A DNA stretch of 5,343 nt from Actinomycetes bacterium (GTDB taxonomy: Bacteria > Actinomycetota > Actinomycetes > Propionibacteriales > Propionibacteriaceae): contig JAEXCA010000264.1 of assembly GCA_023393755.1 (NCBI GenBank), positions 1-5,343 of the forward strand. Direction: 5' to 3'. A program made the position numbers and the translations under genes. Each line of letters opens with the position of its first letter. The stretch's first letter is position 1. This document shows positions 1 to 5,343 of this stretch, piece after piece. A model generated the notes under the pieces. It was not told where the DNA came from. It did no database searches and was given only the letters and a program-made list of their open reading frames with translations.

Positions 1-7
1 CCACCTC
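1..7 (-). promoter_or_regulatory. Possible ribosome binding site of the next importer gene (permease) beyond the left edge
   Basis: Reading leftward, the bases just after the gluB-like stop codon end in GAGGTGG at the window edge, a purine-rich run resembling a Shine-Dalgarno sequence. In glutamate-type ABC operons (gluABCD order) the substrate-binding gene is followed by two permease genes, so a permease start a few bases outside the window is expected. This rests on a short match and on family gene order; the start codon itself is not visible. Confidence 0.35.
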
Positions 8-18
8 ACAGGCGGTGC

Positions 19-852
19 TCAGGCGCAGGCGTCCGGCTTCGGCGGGTTGGACGTGGCGTCCGGCTTGAAGCCCGAGGGTCCGACCGTCTTATCCAGCGCG
101 GCCTGCCAGGAGCCGTCGGCGACCATCTTCACCAGGGCCTCGTTGATGGCATTGCACAGCTTGGTGTCGCCCTTCTTGATGCCGACGCCGTAGCGCTCCT
201 CGCTGAAGGTGTTGCCGACCACCTTGAACTTGCCGGCGTACTGCTCCTGCGCGGCGAAGCCGGCCAGGATGACGTTGTCGGTGGTCACCGCGTCGATCGC
301 GGTGCCCAGCGCGCCGACGCACTTGGAGTAGGTGTCGAACTCCTGCAACTGCACCTGATCGGCGTACTTCTCCTGGATCTTCTTGGCGGAGGTGGAGCCG
401 ACCACCGAACACAGCTTCTTGCCGTTCATGGCGTCCGGGCCGGTGATGTCGGTGTTGTCGACCGGCACCAGCAGATCCTGGCCGGCGATGAAGTACGGGC
501 CGGCGAAGTCGACCTTCTGCTTGCGGTCGTCGGTGATCGAGTAGGTGGCGAAGATCATCTTCACCTGGTCGGACTGCAGCATGGTCTCGCGCTGCGCCGA
601 CGGGGTCTCCTTGAACTCCACCTCGGTGTAGCCCAGTTCCTTGGCGACGTACTTGGCGACTTCGACGTCGAACCCCTGGTAGTCGGAGCCGACCTGCAGG
701 CCGAGGCCCGGCTGGTCGAACTTGATGCCGATGACGACCTTGCCGCCCGAGCCGGGATCGCCCCCGGCCGAGCTACCGCCACCACAGGCGGTCAGGCTTG
801 CGGAAAGGACGACGGCCGCACCGAGGACGGCGGCGATCTTGCGACGCTTCAT
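19..852 (-). CDS. gluB: ABC transporter substrate-binding lipoprotein, glutamate/polar amino acid type (GluB-like)
   Basis: This is the extracytoplasmic binding protein of an amino-acid importer; it captures the ligand outside the membrane and delivers it to the permeases. The 277-aa product starts with a lipoprotein signal: KRRK at 2-5, a hydrophobic stretch at 6-19, and the lipobox LTAC with the lipidated Cys at 23, followed by a Gly/Ser-rich linker (24-37). The mature part is a family 3 solute-binding protein (SBP_bac_3): GFDVEVAKYVAKELG at 60-74, and TYSITDDRKQKVDFAGPY at 103-120, where Arg110 matches the arginine that binds the ligand carboxylate in this family. Four further cysteines (148, 178, 233, 276) could form disulfides. 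The ATG has a strong AGGAGG 7 nt upstream. The ATP-binding gene lies 19 bp upstream on the same strand, so the two are surely co-transcribed. Glutamate is the best guess from similarity to actinobacterial GluB; glutamine, aspartate or another polar amino acid is possible. Confidence 0.93.
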   Translation of the reverse strand: MKRRKIAAVLGAAVVLSASLTACGGGSSAGGDPGSGGKVVIGIKFDQPGLGLQVGSDYQGFDVEVAKYVAKELGYTEVEFKETPSAQRETMLQSDQVKMIFATYSITDDRKQKVDFAGPYFIAGQDLLVPVDNTDITGPDAMNGKKLCSVVGSTSAKKIQEKYADQVQLQEFDTYSKCVGALGTAIDAVTTDNVILAGFAAQEQYAGKFKVVGNTFSEERYGVGIKKGDTKLCNAINEALVKMVADGSWQAALDKTVGPSGFKPDATSNPPKPDACA

Positions 853-859
853 GGATGTT

Positions 860-865
860 CCTCCT
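860..865 (-). promoter_or_regulatory. Ribosome binding site of the gluB-like gene
   Basis: On the minus strand AGGAGG lies 7 nt before the ATG at 852, inside the 19-bp gap after the gluA-like stop codon. It is a perfect Shine-Dalgarno core and fixes the start. The ATP-binding gene upstream has no comparable site, so the abundant binding protein is probably translated more strongly than the ATPase; that last step is inference. Confidence 0.85.
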
Positions 866-871
866 GGCGAA

Positions 872-1645
872 TCAGTGGGTAAGGATCTTGCTGAGGAAGT
901 CTTGGGCGCGAGCGCTCTGCGGATTGGTGAAGAACTCGTCGGGGGTGTTCTCCTCGACGATCTGGCCGTCGGACATGAACACCACCCGGTCGGCGGCCTT
1001 GCGGGCGAAGCCCATCTCGTGGGTGACCACGACCATGGTCATCCCCTGCCGGGCGAGGCTGACCATGACGTCCAGTACCTCGTTGACCATTTCCGGGTCG
1101 AGCGCCGAGGTCGGCTCGTCGAAGAGCAACACCTTGGGCTGCATCGCCAGCGCACGGGCGATCGCCACCCGCTGCTGCTGACCGCCGGAGAGCTGCGCCG
1201 GGTACTTGTCGGCCTGGTTGTCCACGCCGACCCGCGCCAGGATCTCCATCGCCTGGGCGCGAGCCTCCGCCGCACTCTTCTTGCGCACCCTGGTGGGGCC
1301 GAGGGTGACGTTCTCCAGAATCGTCTTGTGGGCGAACAGGTTGAAGGACTGGAACACCATGCCGACGTCGGCGCGCAGGTCGGCCAGCGCCTTGCCCTCC
1401 TCGGGAAGCTCCACACCGTCGATGGTGATGGTGCCCGAGCCGATCGGCTCCAGCCGGTTGATCGCCCGGCACAGCGTCGACTTGCCGGAACCGGAGGGCC
1501 CCAGGACGACCACGACCTCGCCCTTGTGGACGGTCAGGTTGATGTCCTGCAACACATGCAGATCGCCGAAGTGCTTGTTCACCTGTGAGAGCACGACCAG
1601 AGGCCCACCGAGCCCCTGCCCGGTCGCGGTGCCGTCTTCTGCCAT
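872..1645 (-). CDS. gluA: Amino acid ABC transporter ATP-binding protein (GluA/GlnQ-like)
   Basis: This is the cytoplasmic ATPase that powers the amino-acid importer whose binding protein is encoded next. The 257-aa product has every ABC motif in order: an aromatic A-loop position at Phe26, Walker A GPSGSGKST at 49-57, the Q-loop Gln99 in FQSFNLF, the signature LSGGQQQR at 152-159, Walker B VLLFDEP at 172-178 with catalytic Glu177, the D-loop SALD at 180-183, and the switch His209 in VTHEMGFA. FQSFNLFAHKT and the overall length are typical of the polar-amino-acid (GluA/GlnQ/HisP) subfamily. The chosen ATG has no Shine-Dalgarno; an in-frame TGA at 1666-1664 rules out a start much further upstream. 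The N-terminus is about 15 residues longer than most relatives, so a GTG at codon 18 or 22 is possible, although a TATGGT 6 nt before the ATG fits a leaderless start. It is the first gene of the importer operon in view. Confidence 0.94.
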   Translation of the reverse strand: MAEDGTATGQGLGGPLVVLSQVNKHFGDLHVLQDINLTVHKGEVVVVLGPSGSGKSTLCRAINRLEPIGSGTITIDGVELPEEGKALADLRADVGMVFQSFNLFAHKTILENVTLGPTRVRKKSAAEARAQAMEILARVGVDNQADKYPAQLSGGQQQRVAIARALAMQPKVLLFDEPTSALDPEMVNEVLDVMVSLARQGMTMVVVTHEMGFARKAADRVVFMSDGQIVEENTPDEFFTNPQSARAQDFLSKILTH

Positions 1646-1651
1646 GGGGTG

Positions 1652-1657
1652 ACCATA
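1652..1657 (-). promoter_or_regulatory. Candidate -10 box of a leaderless gluA transcript
   Basis: On the minus strand TATGGT fits the actinobacterial TAnnnT -10 pattern, and 6 nt separate it from the ATG at 1645, so transcription would start at or beside the start codon. The absence of any purine-rich ribosome site before this ATG fits that reading. I see no good -35 hexamer at 16-19 nt upstream, and a TAnnnT match alone is common by chance. Confidence 0.35.
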
Positions 1658-1689
1658 GCGGCATCATCACGTCAGCACTATGACCACTG

Positions 1690-1710
1690 CGTTGCGATCA
1701 GATCACAACG
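1690..1710. repeat. 21-bp near-perfect palindrome, candidate operator of the importer operon
   Basis: The core GTTGCGATCAGATCACAAC (1691-1709), plus one further C/G pair outside it, is symmetrical around A1700. Nine of ten base pairs match; only 1695/1705 fails. Such a length and symmetry is usual for binding sites of dimeric repressors or activators (for example GntR- or TetR-type proteins). The centre is 55 bp upstream of the gluA ATG, close to or just above the -35 zone if the transcript is leaderless. I do not recognise the motif as the site of a named regulator; it does not resemble the AmtR or GlnR boxes known from other actinobacteria. Confidence 0.5.
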
Positions 1711-1729
1711 GGCGGGGAAATTCCCCACC
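1711..1729 (-). terminator. GC-rich hairpin, candidate terminator of the sigA transcript
   Basis: In minus-strand RNA GGUGGGG pairs with CCCCGCC around the loop AAUUU, giving a 7-bp stem with one U-G wobble. On the plus strand the same position is a C/A mismatch, so the structure favours RNA made leftward from sigA. No U-run follows, but intrinsic terminators of high-GC actinobacteria often lack one. It starts about 90 nt after the sigA stop codon. The DNA also reads as the inverted repeat GGGGAA-A-TTCCCC, so a protein-binding site is an alternative. Confidence 0.4.
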
Positions 1730-1748
1730 GCCGACGACTGTTTCCCTT

Positions 1749-1767
1749 AGTCAGGCCCGACCTGACC
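1749..1767 (-). terminator. Hairpin downstream of sigA, candidate terminator or 3' end structure
   Basis: GTCAGG and CCTGAC face each other across a 5-nt loop (1750-1766). In minus-strand RNA one more G-U wobble extends the stem to 7 bp, whereas plus-strand RNA would have a C/A mismatch there. It begins about 52 nt after the sigA stop. No U-tract follows, so termination by this hairpin alone is uncertain. Confidence 0.35.
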
Positions 1768-1781
1768 GCGCTGCCCAACGA

Positions 1782-1801
1782 ACTCGCAAAGACGCACGAG
1801 T
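1782..1801 (-). terminator. Small hairpin just after the sigA stop, possible 3' end structure
   Basis: In minus-strand RNA ACUCG pairs with CGAGU, extended by a U-G and a G-U wobble, around a 6-nt loop CGUCUU. It starts 18 nt after the sigA stop codon. The two wobble positions become C/A mismatches in plus-strand RNA. The stem is weaker than the two hairpins farther downstream and has no U-run; it may protect the transcript end rather than terminate. Confidence 0.25.
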
Positions 1802-1818
1802 CCCGGCGTGTTGGCGGC

Positions 1819-3162
1819 TCAGTCGAGGTAGTCCCGCAGCACCTGGGAACGGCTCGGGTGACGCAGCTTGCTCATCGTCTTGGACTCGATCTGCCGGATC
1901 CGCTCCCGGGTCACCCCGTAGACCTTGCCGATCTCGTCCAGCGTCTTGGGCTGGCCGTCGGTCAGCCCGAACCGCATCGACACCACCCCGGCCTCACGCT
2001 CGGAGAGGGTGTCCAGGACGTCGTGCAGCTGCTCCTGCAGCAGGGTGAAGTTGACCGCCTCGGCCGGCACGACCGCCTCGGAATCCTCGATCAGGTCACC
2101 GAACTCGGAATCGCCGTCCTCGCCCAGCGGGGTGTGCAGCGAGATCGGCTCGCGGCCGTACTTCTGCACCTCGACGACCTTCTCCGGGGTCATGTCGAGT
2201 TCCTTGGCCAGCTCCTCCGGGGTGGGTTCGCGGCCGAGATCCTGCAGCATCTGCCGCTGCACCCGGGCGAGCTTGTTGATCACCTCGACCATGTGGACCG
2301 GGATCCGGATGGTGCGGGCCTGGTCGGCCATCGCGCGGGTGATCGCCTGCTTGATCCACCAGGTGGCGTAGGTGGAGAACTTGTAGCCCTTGGTGTAGTC
2401 GAACTTCTCCACCGCGCGGATCAGGCCGAGGTTGCCCTCCTGGATCAGGTCGAGGAAGAGCATGCCGCGACCGGTGTAGCGCTTGGCCAGCGACACCACC
2501 AGGCGGAGGTTGGCCTCCAGCAGGTGGTTCTTGGCCCGGCGGCCGTCCTCGGCGATCCACTCCAGGTCGGAGAGGTGGTCGTCGGCCAGCCCGGCGGCCG
2601 CCTCGCTGAGCGTCTCCTCGGCGAACAGGCCGGCCTCGATCCGCTTGGCCAGCTGCACCTCCTGCTCGGCGTTCAGCAGCGCGACCTTGCCGATCTGCTT
2701 GAGGTAGTCCTTCACCGGGTCGGCGGTCGCGCCGGCCGCCAGCACCTGCTGCTCGGGCTCGTCGGCGTCGTCGGCGTCGGAGAGGCTGAAGCCCTCGTCC
2801 TCGACCAGATCCTTCTCGGTCTTGGCCTCCTCGGCCGGCTCGAAGCCGGTGTCGTCCACGTCGTCAAGGCTGCGCTTCTTGCCGCCGACGGTGAGAATCA
2901 CGTCGTCGCCCTCGCGCTCGACCTTGACCTCCAGGTTGCCCGGCGTCAGCACGTCCTCGACGGTGACCTCCTCGACATCGAGATCGTCGGGCTCCAGGTC
3001 GTCGGGATCCAGTTCGTCCTCCGGGTCGTCCGGCACCGCGACCACCACCGGCTTGGCCTTGGCGGGAGCCTTCGCCGCGCGGCTGGTGCGCTGCCGCGGC
3101 GTGGGGGTGGTGGTCTCTTCTTCGACAGTAGCCTTGGCGGCAGCGCTGGAGCGTGGGGACAC
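1819..3162 (-). CDS. sigA: Primary RNA polymerase sigma factor (SigA/HrdB/RpoD family)
   Basis: This is the housekeeping sigma-70 subunit that directs RNA polymerase to most promoters. The 447-aa product has a Lys/Ala-rich start (about 7-37), a very acidic segment (45-137, 39 Asp/Glu in 93 residues), region 1.2 from Asp148 (DPVKDYLKQIGKVALL), region 2 from about 209, with DLIQEGNLGLIRAVEKFDY (238-256) and the -10-reading YATWWIKQAITRAMADQARTIRIP (265-288), region 3, the 3.2 finger with its SLHTPLGEDGDSEFGDLIEDSE stretch at 341-362, and region 4 (373-447), whose helix-turn-helix GVTRERIRQIESKTMSKLRHP reads the -35 box. The gene ends in LRDYLD, typical of principal sigmas. The segment between regions 1.2 and 2 is short, as in Gram-positives. 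The GTG start is chosen because GAGAGG lies 6 nt upstream; an in-frame ATG at 3231 lies next to the likely promoter and lacks a ribosome site. The length is shorter than HrdB or mycobacterial SigA (about 500-530 aa) because of the N-terminus. Confidence 0.96.
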   Translation of the reverse strand: MSPRSSAAAKATVEEETTTPTPRQRTSRAAKAPAKAKPVVVAVPDDPEDELDPDDLEPDDLDVEEVTVEDVLTPGNLEVKVEREGDDVILTVGGKKRSLDDVDDTGFEPAEEAKTEKDLVEDEGFSLSDADDADEPEQQVLAAGATADPVKDYLKQIGKVALLNAEQEVQLAKRIEAGLFAEETLSEAAAGLADDHLSDLEWIAEDGRRAKNHLLEANLRLVVSLAKRYTGRGMLFLDLIQEGNLGLIRAVEKFDYTKGYKFSTYATWWIKQAITRAMADQARTIRIPVHMVEVINKLARVQRQMLQDLGREPTPEELAKELDMTPEKVVEVQKYGREPISLHTPLGEDGDSEFGDLIEDSEAVVPAEAVNFTLLQEQLHDVLDTLSEREAGVVSMRFGLTDGQPKTLDEIGKVYGVTRERIRQIESKTMSKLRHPSRSQVLRDYLD

Positions 3163-3168
3163 GGGCGA

Positions 3169-3174
3169 CCTCTC
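3169..3174 (-). promoter_or_regulatory. Ribosome binding site that decides the sigA GTG start
   Basis: On the minus strand GAGAGG lies 6 nt before the GTG at 3162. Nothing similar precedes the alternative in-frame ATG at 3231, so the GTG start giving MSPRSSAAAKATVEEE is preferred. Confidence 0.7.
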
Positions 3175-3229
3175 AAGAAAGCGGTTCAGGGCATAGAACA
3201 ACCGGGAGCTGTCAACGCCTTCGAGCACC

Positions 3230-3258
3230 ATTGTGCCACGATCGGCCCCGTCTCCCAA
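3230..3258 (-). promoter_or_regulatory. Candidate sigma-70-type promoter of sigA
   Basis: On the minus strand TTGGGA (3258-3253) and CACAAT (3235-3230) are separated by exactly 17 nt; each matches the consensus at four of six positions. Transcription would start near 3223, leaving a leader of roughly 60 nt before the GTG at 3162. A perfect TTGACA also occurs at 3215-3210, but no TAnnnT lies at a proper distance from it. Both hexamers are imperfect, so this is a prediction only. Confidence 0.35.
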
Positions 3259-3266
3259 GTCCGCGA

Positions 3267-3284
3267 GGTCGGATAATCTCGACC
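3267..3284. repeat. Short inverted repeat framing the ptrB -10 box
   Basis: GGTCG (3267-3271) and CGACC (3280-3284) are inverted copies separated by 8 bp that contain the -10 element of the oligopeptidase gene. A repressor bound here would block that promoter. The arms are only 5 bp, so chance is a serious alternative in DNA this rich in GC. Confidence 0.25.
3274..3279 (+). promoter_or_regulatory. -10 box of a leaderless ptrB transcript
   Basis: TAATCT fits TAnnnT, overlaps an even better GATAAT at 3272-3277, and ends 6 nt before the ATG at 3286, so the transcript should begin at or beside the start codon. The TAA inside the box is an in-frame stop for ptrB, which excludes a start further upstream, and there is no Shine-Dalgarno. 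No clear -35 hexamer is visible, which is common for such actinobacterial promoters. Confidence 0.6.
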
Positions 3285-3285
3285 C

Positions 3286-5343
3286 ATGCCTGTTGCCGGT
3301 CCGCCGCCCGTCGCTCCCCGTCGTCCGCAGGTCAGGATCGTCCACGACGACCGGGTGGAGGACCCGTACGCCTGGATGAAGGACAAGTCGGATCCGGAGC
3401 TGCTGGCCTATCTGGAGGCGGAGAACGCCTTCACCGAGACGGTCACCGCGCCGCTGGCCGAGCTGGCCCGGCAACTGTACGACGACATCGACGCCCGTAC
3501 CCTGCAGACCGACCTGAGCGTTCCGGAGTTCACCCGGCACACCGACGGCCGCTGCTTCTGGTACTACGCCCGCACCGTCCAGGGGCACAACTACCCCAGC
3601 TACCACCGCGCGCCCGCCGCCGACCGCGACCGGCTGCCCGACCCGGCAACCGTTCCGGACGGCGAGGAACTGCTGGTGGACGTGAACGAACTGGCCGGCG
3701 AATCCGCCTTCTTCGCCCTCGGCACGCTGGCGATCAGCCCGGACGGCAACCGGCTGGCCTACTCCACCGACACCAGCGGGGACGAGCGCTACGACCTGCG
3801 CTTCGTCGACCTGCGCACCGGCGAGCCGCTGCCCGACCAGCTGAACGGGATCGCCGCCGGCGGCTGCTGGGCGGGCAACGACAGCTACTGCTACCTCACC
3901 GTCGACGACGCCTGGCGGCCGGACACCGCCTGGCGGCACGTGCTGGGCGAGGCCGGGGACGACCGGGTGCTGCACCACGAGCCGGACGAGCGGTTCTGGA
4001 TGGAGCTCGGGGTCTCCCGCGACCTGCGGCAGGTGGTGATCGGGATCGGCTCCAAGACCAGTAGCGAGACCCGGCTGGTGGCGGCCTACGACCACGCCGC
4101 GCTGCCCCGGGTGGTCACCCCCCGGCGGCCGGACGTGGAGTACAACGTCGAGGTGGCCGGCGACACCCTCTACATCGTCCACAACGACGGCGCCCCCGAC
4201 TTCGCCCTCTCCCGGGCGCCGCTGACCGCCGGCTCCGCCGACGACTGGGAGCCACTGTGGCCGGGCGAGCCCGGAGCACGCCTGCTGGACGTCTCGGCCT
4301 ACGACCGGGCGTTGGTGATCAGCCTGCGCCGGGACGGCCTGGTGCGGGTGCGCGTCCATCCGTTCGATGCGGCGGGCAGGCTCACCGCGGGCCACGAGAT
4401 CGACTTCGGGGAGGCCCTCTACGAGGTGGACGCCCATGGCTCGGAGGACGCCGACACCGACCGGATCCGGCTCTCCTACCAGTCGATGGTCACGCCCGAG
4501 CAGGTGCTGGAGTACCGCCTCGACACCGGCGAGCGCCGCGTCCTGAAACAGCGCGTGGTGCTGGACCATCCGCGGCTGGGCCCGTACCGGCCGTCCGACT
4601 ACGTGCAGCGCCGGGAGTGGGCGACCGCGCCGGACGGCACCCGGATCCCGCTCTCGCTGGTCCACCGGGCCGACACCCCGCTGGACGGCACGGCGGGCTG
4701 CGTGCTCACCGGCTACGGCGCCTACGAGATCAGCTACCCCGGCAGCTTCTCCGTCCCCCGGCTCAGCCTGCTGGACCGCGGCTACGTGGTGGCGATCGCG
4801 CACGTCCGCGGCGGCGGCGAACTCGGCCGCGCCTGGTACGAGGCCGGCAAGCTCGAGCACAAGCAGAACAGCTTCACCGACCTGGTCGCCGCCGCCCGCC
4901 ACCTGGTCGCCCGCGGCTACACCACCGCCGCCCGGCTGGGGGTCTCCGGTGGCAGCGCCGGCGGCCTGCTGGTGGGAGCCGCGATGAACCTCGCCCCGGA
5001 CGCCTTCGGTGCGGTGAACGCCCAGGTCCCGTTCGTCGATCCGCTCACCACCATGCTCGACCCGGACCTGCCGCTCACCATCACCGAATGGGAGGAATGG
5101 GGCGATCCGCTGCACGATCCGGACGCCTACCGCCGCCTGAAGGCGTACTCCCCCTACGAGAACGTCCGGGCCCAGCGGTACCCGGCGATCCTGGTGACCA
5201 CCAGCCTGAACGACACCCGGGTCGAGGTGACCGAGCCGGCCAAGTGGGTCGCCCGGCTGCGGCACGACGCCGGCCTGGGCCACCGGCTCCTGCTCAAGAC
5301 CGAACTGGTGGCCGGCCACGGCGGCGTCTCGGGCAGATACGCG
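3286..5343 (+). CDS. ptrB: Oligopeptidase B (prolyl oligopeptidase family S9A), 3' end cut by the window edge
   Basis: This cytoplasmic serine peptidase cuts short peptides after Arg or Lys. The frame is open for 686 codons to the last base with no stop, so the C-terminus (probably a few tens of residues) is missing. The N-terminus PPVAPRRPQVRIVHDDRVEDPYAWMKD is typical. A beta-propeller covers roughly 75-430, and the alpha/beta-hydrolase domain starts near PDGTRIPLSLVHR (449-461). Visible active-site elements are GYGAYE at 476-481 (Tyr477 at the oxyanion hole), RGGGELGRAWY at 508-518, nucleophile Ser557 in GVSGGSAGG, Asp643 in LNDTRVEVTEPAKW, and His678 in AGHGGVSGRY. Their spacing is almost that of E. 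coli OpdB (532/617/652). Glu601 and Glu603 in TEWEEWG align with the two glutamates that give oligopeptidase B its preference for basic residues, which separates it from a true prolyl oligopeptidase. An in-frame TAA just upstream fixes the ATG. The gene diverges from sigA. Confidence 0.95.
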   Translation, partial: MPVAGPPPVAPRRPQVRIVHDDRVEDPYAWMKDKSDPELLAYLEAENAFTETVTAPLAELARQLYDDIDARTLQTDLSVPEFTRHTDGRCFWYYARTVQGHNYPSYHRAPAADRDRLPDPATVPDGEELLVDVNELAGESAFFALGTLAISPDGNRLAYSTDTSGDERYDLRFVDLRTGEPLPDQLNGIAAGGCWAGNDSYCYLTVDDAWRPDTAWRHVLGEAGDDRVLHHEPDERFWMELGVSRDLRQVVIGIGSKTSSETRLVAAYDHAALPRVVTPRRPDVEYNVEVAGDTLYIVHNDGAPDFALSRAPLTAGSADDWEPLWPGEPGARLLDVSAYDRALVISLRRDGLVRVRVHPFDAAGRLTAGHEIDFGEALYEVDAHGSEDADTDRIRLSYQSMVTPEQVLEYRLDTGERRVLKQRVVLDHPRLGPYRPSDYVQRREWATAPDGTRIPLSLVHRADTPLDGTAGCVLTGYGAYEISYPGSFSVPRLSLLDRGYVVAIAHVRGGGELGRAWYEAGKLEHKQNSFTDLVAAARHLVARGYTTAARLGVSGGSAGGLLVGAAMNLAPDAFGAVNAQVPFVDPLTTMLDPDLPLTITEWEEWGDPLHDPDAYRRLKAYSPYENVRAQRYPAILVTTSLNDTRVEVTEPAKWVARLRHDAGLGHRLLLKTELVAGHGGVSGRYA

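Larger units (their letters stand above)
3163..3285. other. Divergent intergenic region between sigA and ptrB
   Basis: These 123 bp carry the outward-facing starts of sigA (left) and ptrB (right). They are less GC-dense than the genes and contain the candidate promoters of both. The predicted sigA -35 lies only about 15 bp from the ptrB -10 box, so RNA polymerase binding at one promoter could hinder the other. I see no open frame of its own that deserves a gene call. Confidence 0.6.

Noticed and set aside
722..1652. Several plus-strand open frames opposite the importer genes
   Set aside because: They are shadows of the ATP-binding and binding-protein genes; their products are rich in Arg, Ala, Gly and His and show no motif.
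1646..1818. A small protein or RNA gene between sigA and gluA
   Set aside because: No frame with a ribosome site and plausible composition is visible, and the hairpins are better explained as the 3' end of sigA and regulatory DNA.
2757..2782. Repeated GTCGTCGGC unit inside sigA
   Set aside because: This short repeat simply encodes the Asp/Ala-rich acidic stretch of the N-terminus and shows no sign of a mobile or structural repeat.
3163..3231. In-frame ATG at 3231 as an alternative sigA start (23 residues longer)
   Set aside because: It has no ribosome site and sits right at the predicted -10 box, whereas the GTG at 3162 has GAGAGG at 6 nt. It cannot be fully excluded without 5'-end data.
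1858..3276. 472-codon open frame on the plus strand opposite sigA
   Set aside because: The product is a low-complexity mix of Leu, Gly, Val, His and Asp with no recognisable domain, as expected from the reverse frame of a GC-rich gene. The sigma factor on the other strand is unmistakable.
3153..4064. 303-codon plus-strand frame overlapping ptrB
   Set aside because: It is the Arg/Ala/Pro-rich out-of-frame shadow of the oligopeptidase gene, with no conserved motif.
3163..5319. Minus-strand open frame that extends the sigA frame by more than 700 codons across ptrB
   Set aside because: The added part is antisense to a clear oligopeptidase B and has no domain. It reflects the lack of stops in GC-rich reverse frames. 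The true sigA start is the GTG at 3162.

Overview
The window (5343 bp, GC-rich, third codon positions almost all G or C) looks like chromosomal DNA from a high-GC actinobacterium. The evidence is a primary sigma factor of the HrdB/SigA type with a short non-conserved region, a GluA/GluB-type amino-acid ABC importer, and start sites that look leaderless. A relative of the Propionibacteriales is possible, but I cannot fix the genus by eye. I see no insertion sequence, phage gene, CRISPR array, tRNA or rRNA.

Left part (minus strand, transcribed leftward): an importer ATP-binding protein (gluA-like, 1645 to 872) is followed after 19 bp by its lipoprotein substrate-binding subunit (gluB-like, 852 to 19). 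A Shine-Dalgarno-like run at the left edge suggests that the permease genes continue outside the window.

Middle: a 173-bp gap (1646-1818) separates the importer operon from the primary sigma factor gene upstream of it. The gap holds three hairpins in series, whose stems pair better in minus-strand RNA than in plus-strand RNA, and a 21-bp near-perfect palindrome about 45 bp before gluA. I read the first as a 3' end for the sigma transcript and the second as a candidate operator for the importer. The sigma gene itself (3162 to 1819) encodes 447 aa with a Lys/Ala-rich and then strongly acidic N-terminus ahead of regions 1.2 to 4.

Right part: a 123-bp divergent intergenic region (3163-3285) separates sigA from an oligopeptidase B gene on the plus strand (3286 to beyond the right edge). 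This gene is nearly complete: the Ser, Asp and His of the catalytic triad are all present, but the stop codon lies outside the window. Its -10 box contains an in-frame stop and sits 6 nt before the ATG, which strongly suggests a leaderless mRNA.

Functionally these are housekeeping genes: amino-acid uptake, general transcription and peptide breakdown. No pathway links them beyond proximity. I found no convincing new multi-gene system. The most interesting material is regulatory and lies in the two intergenic regions.
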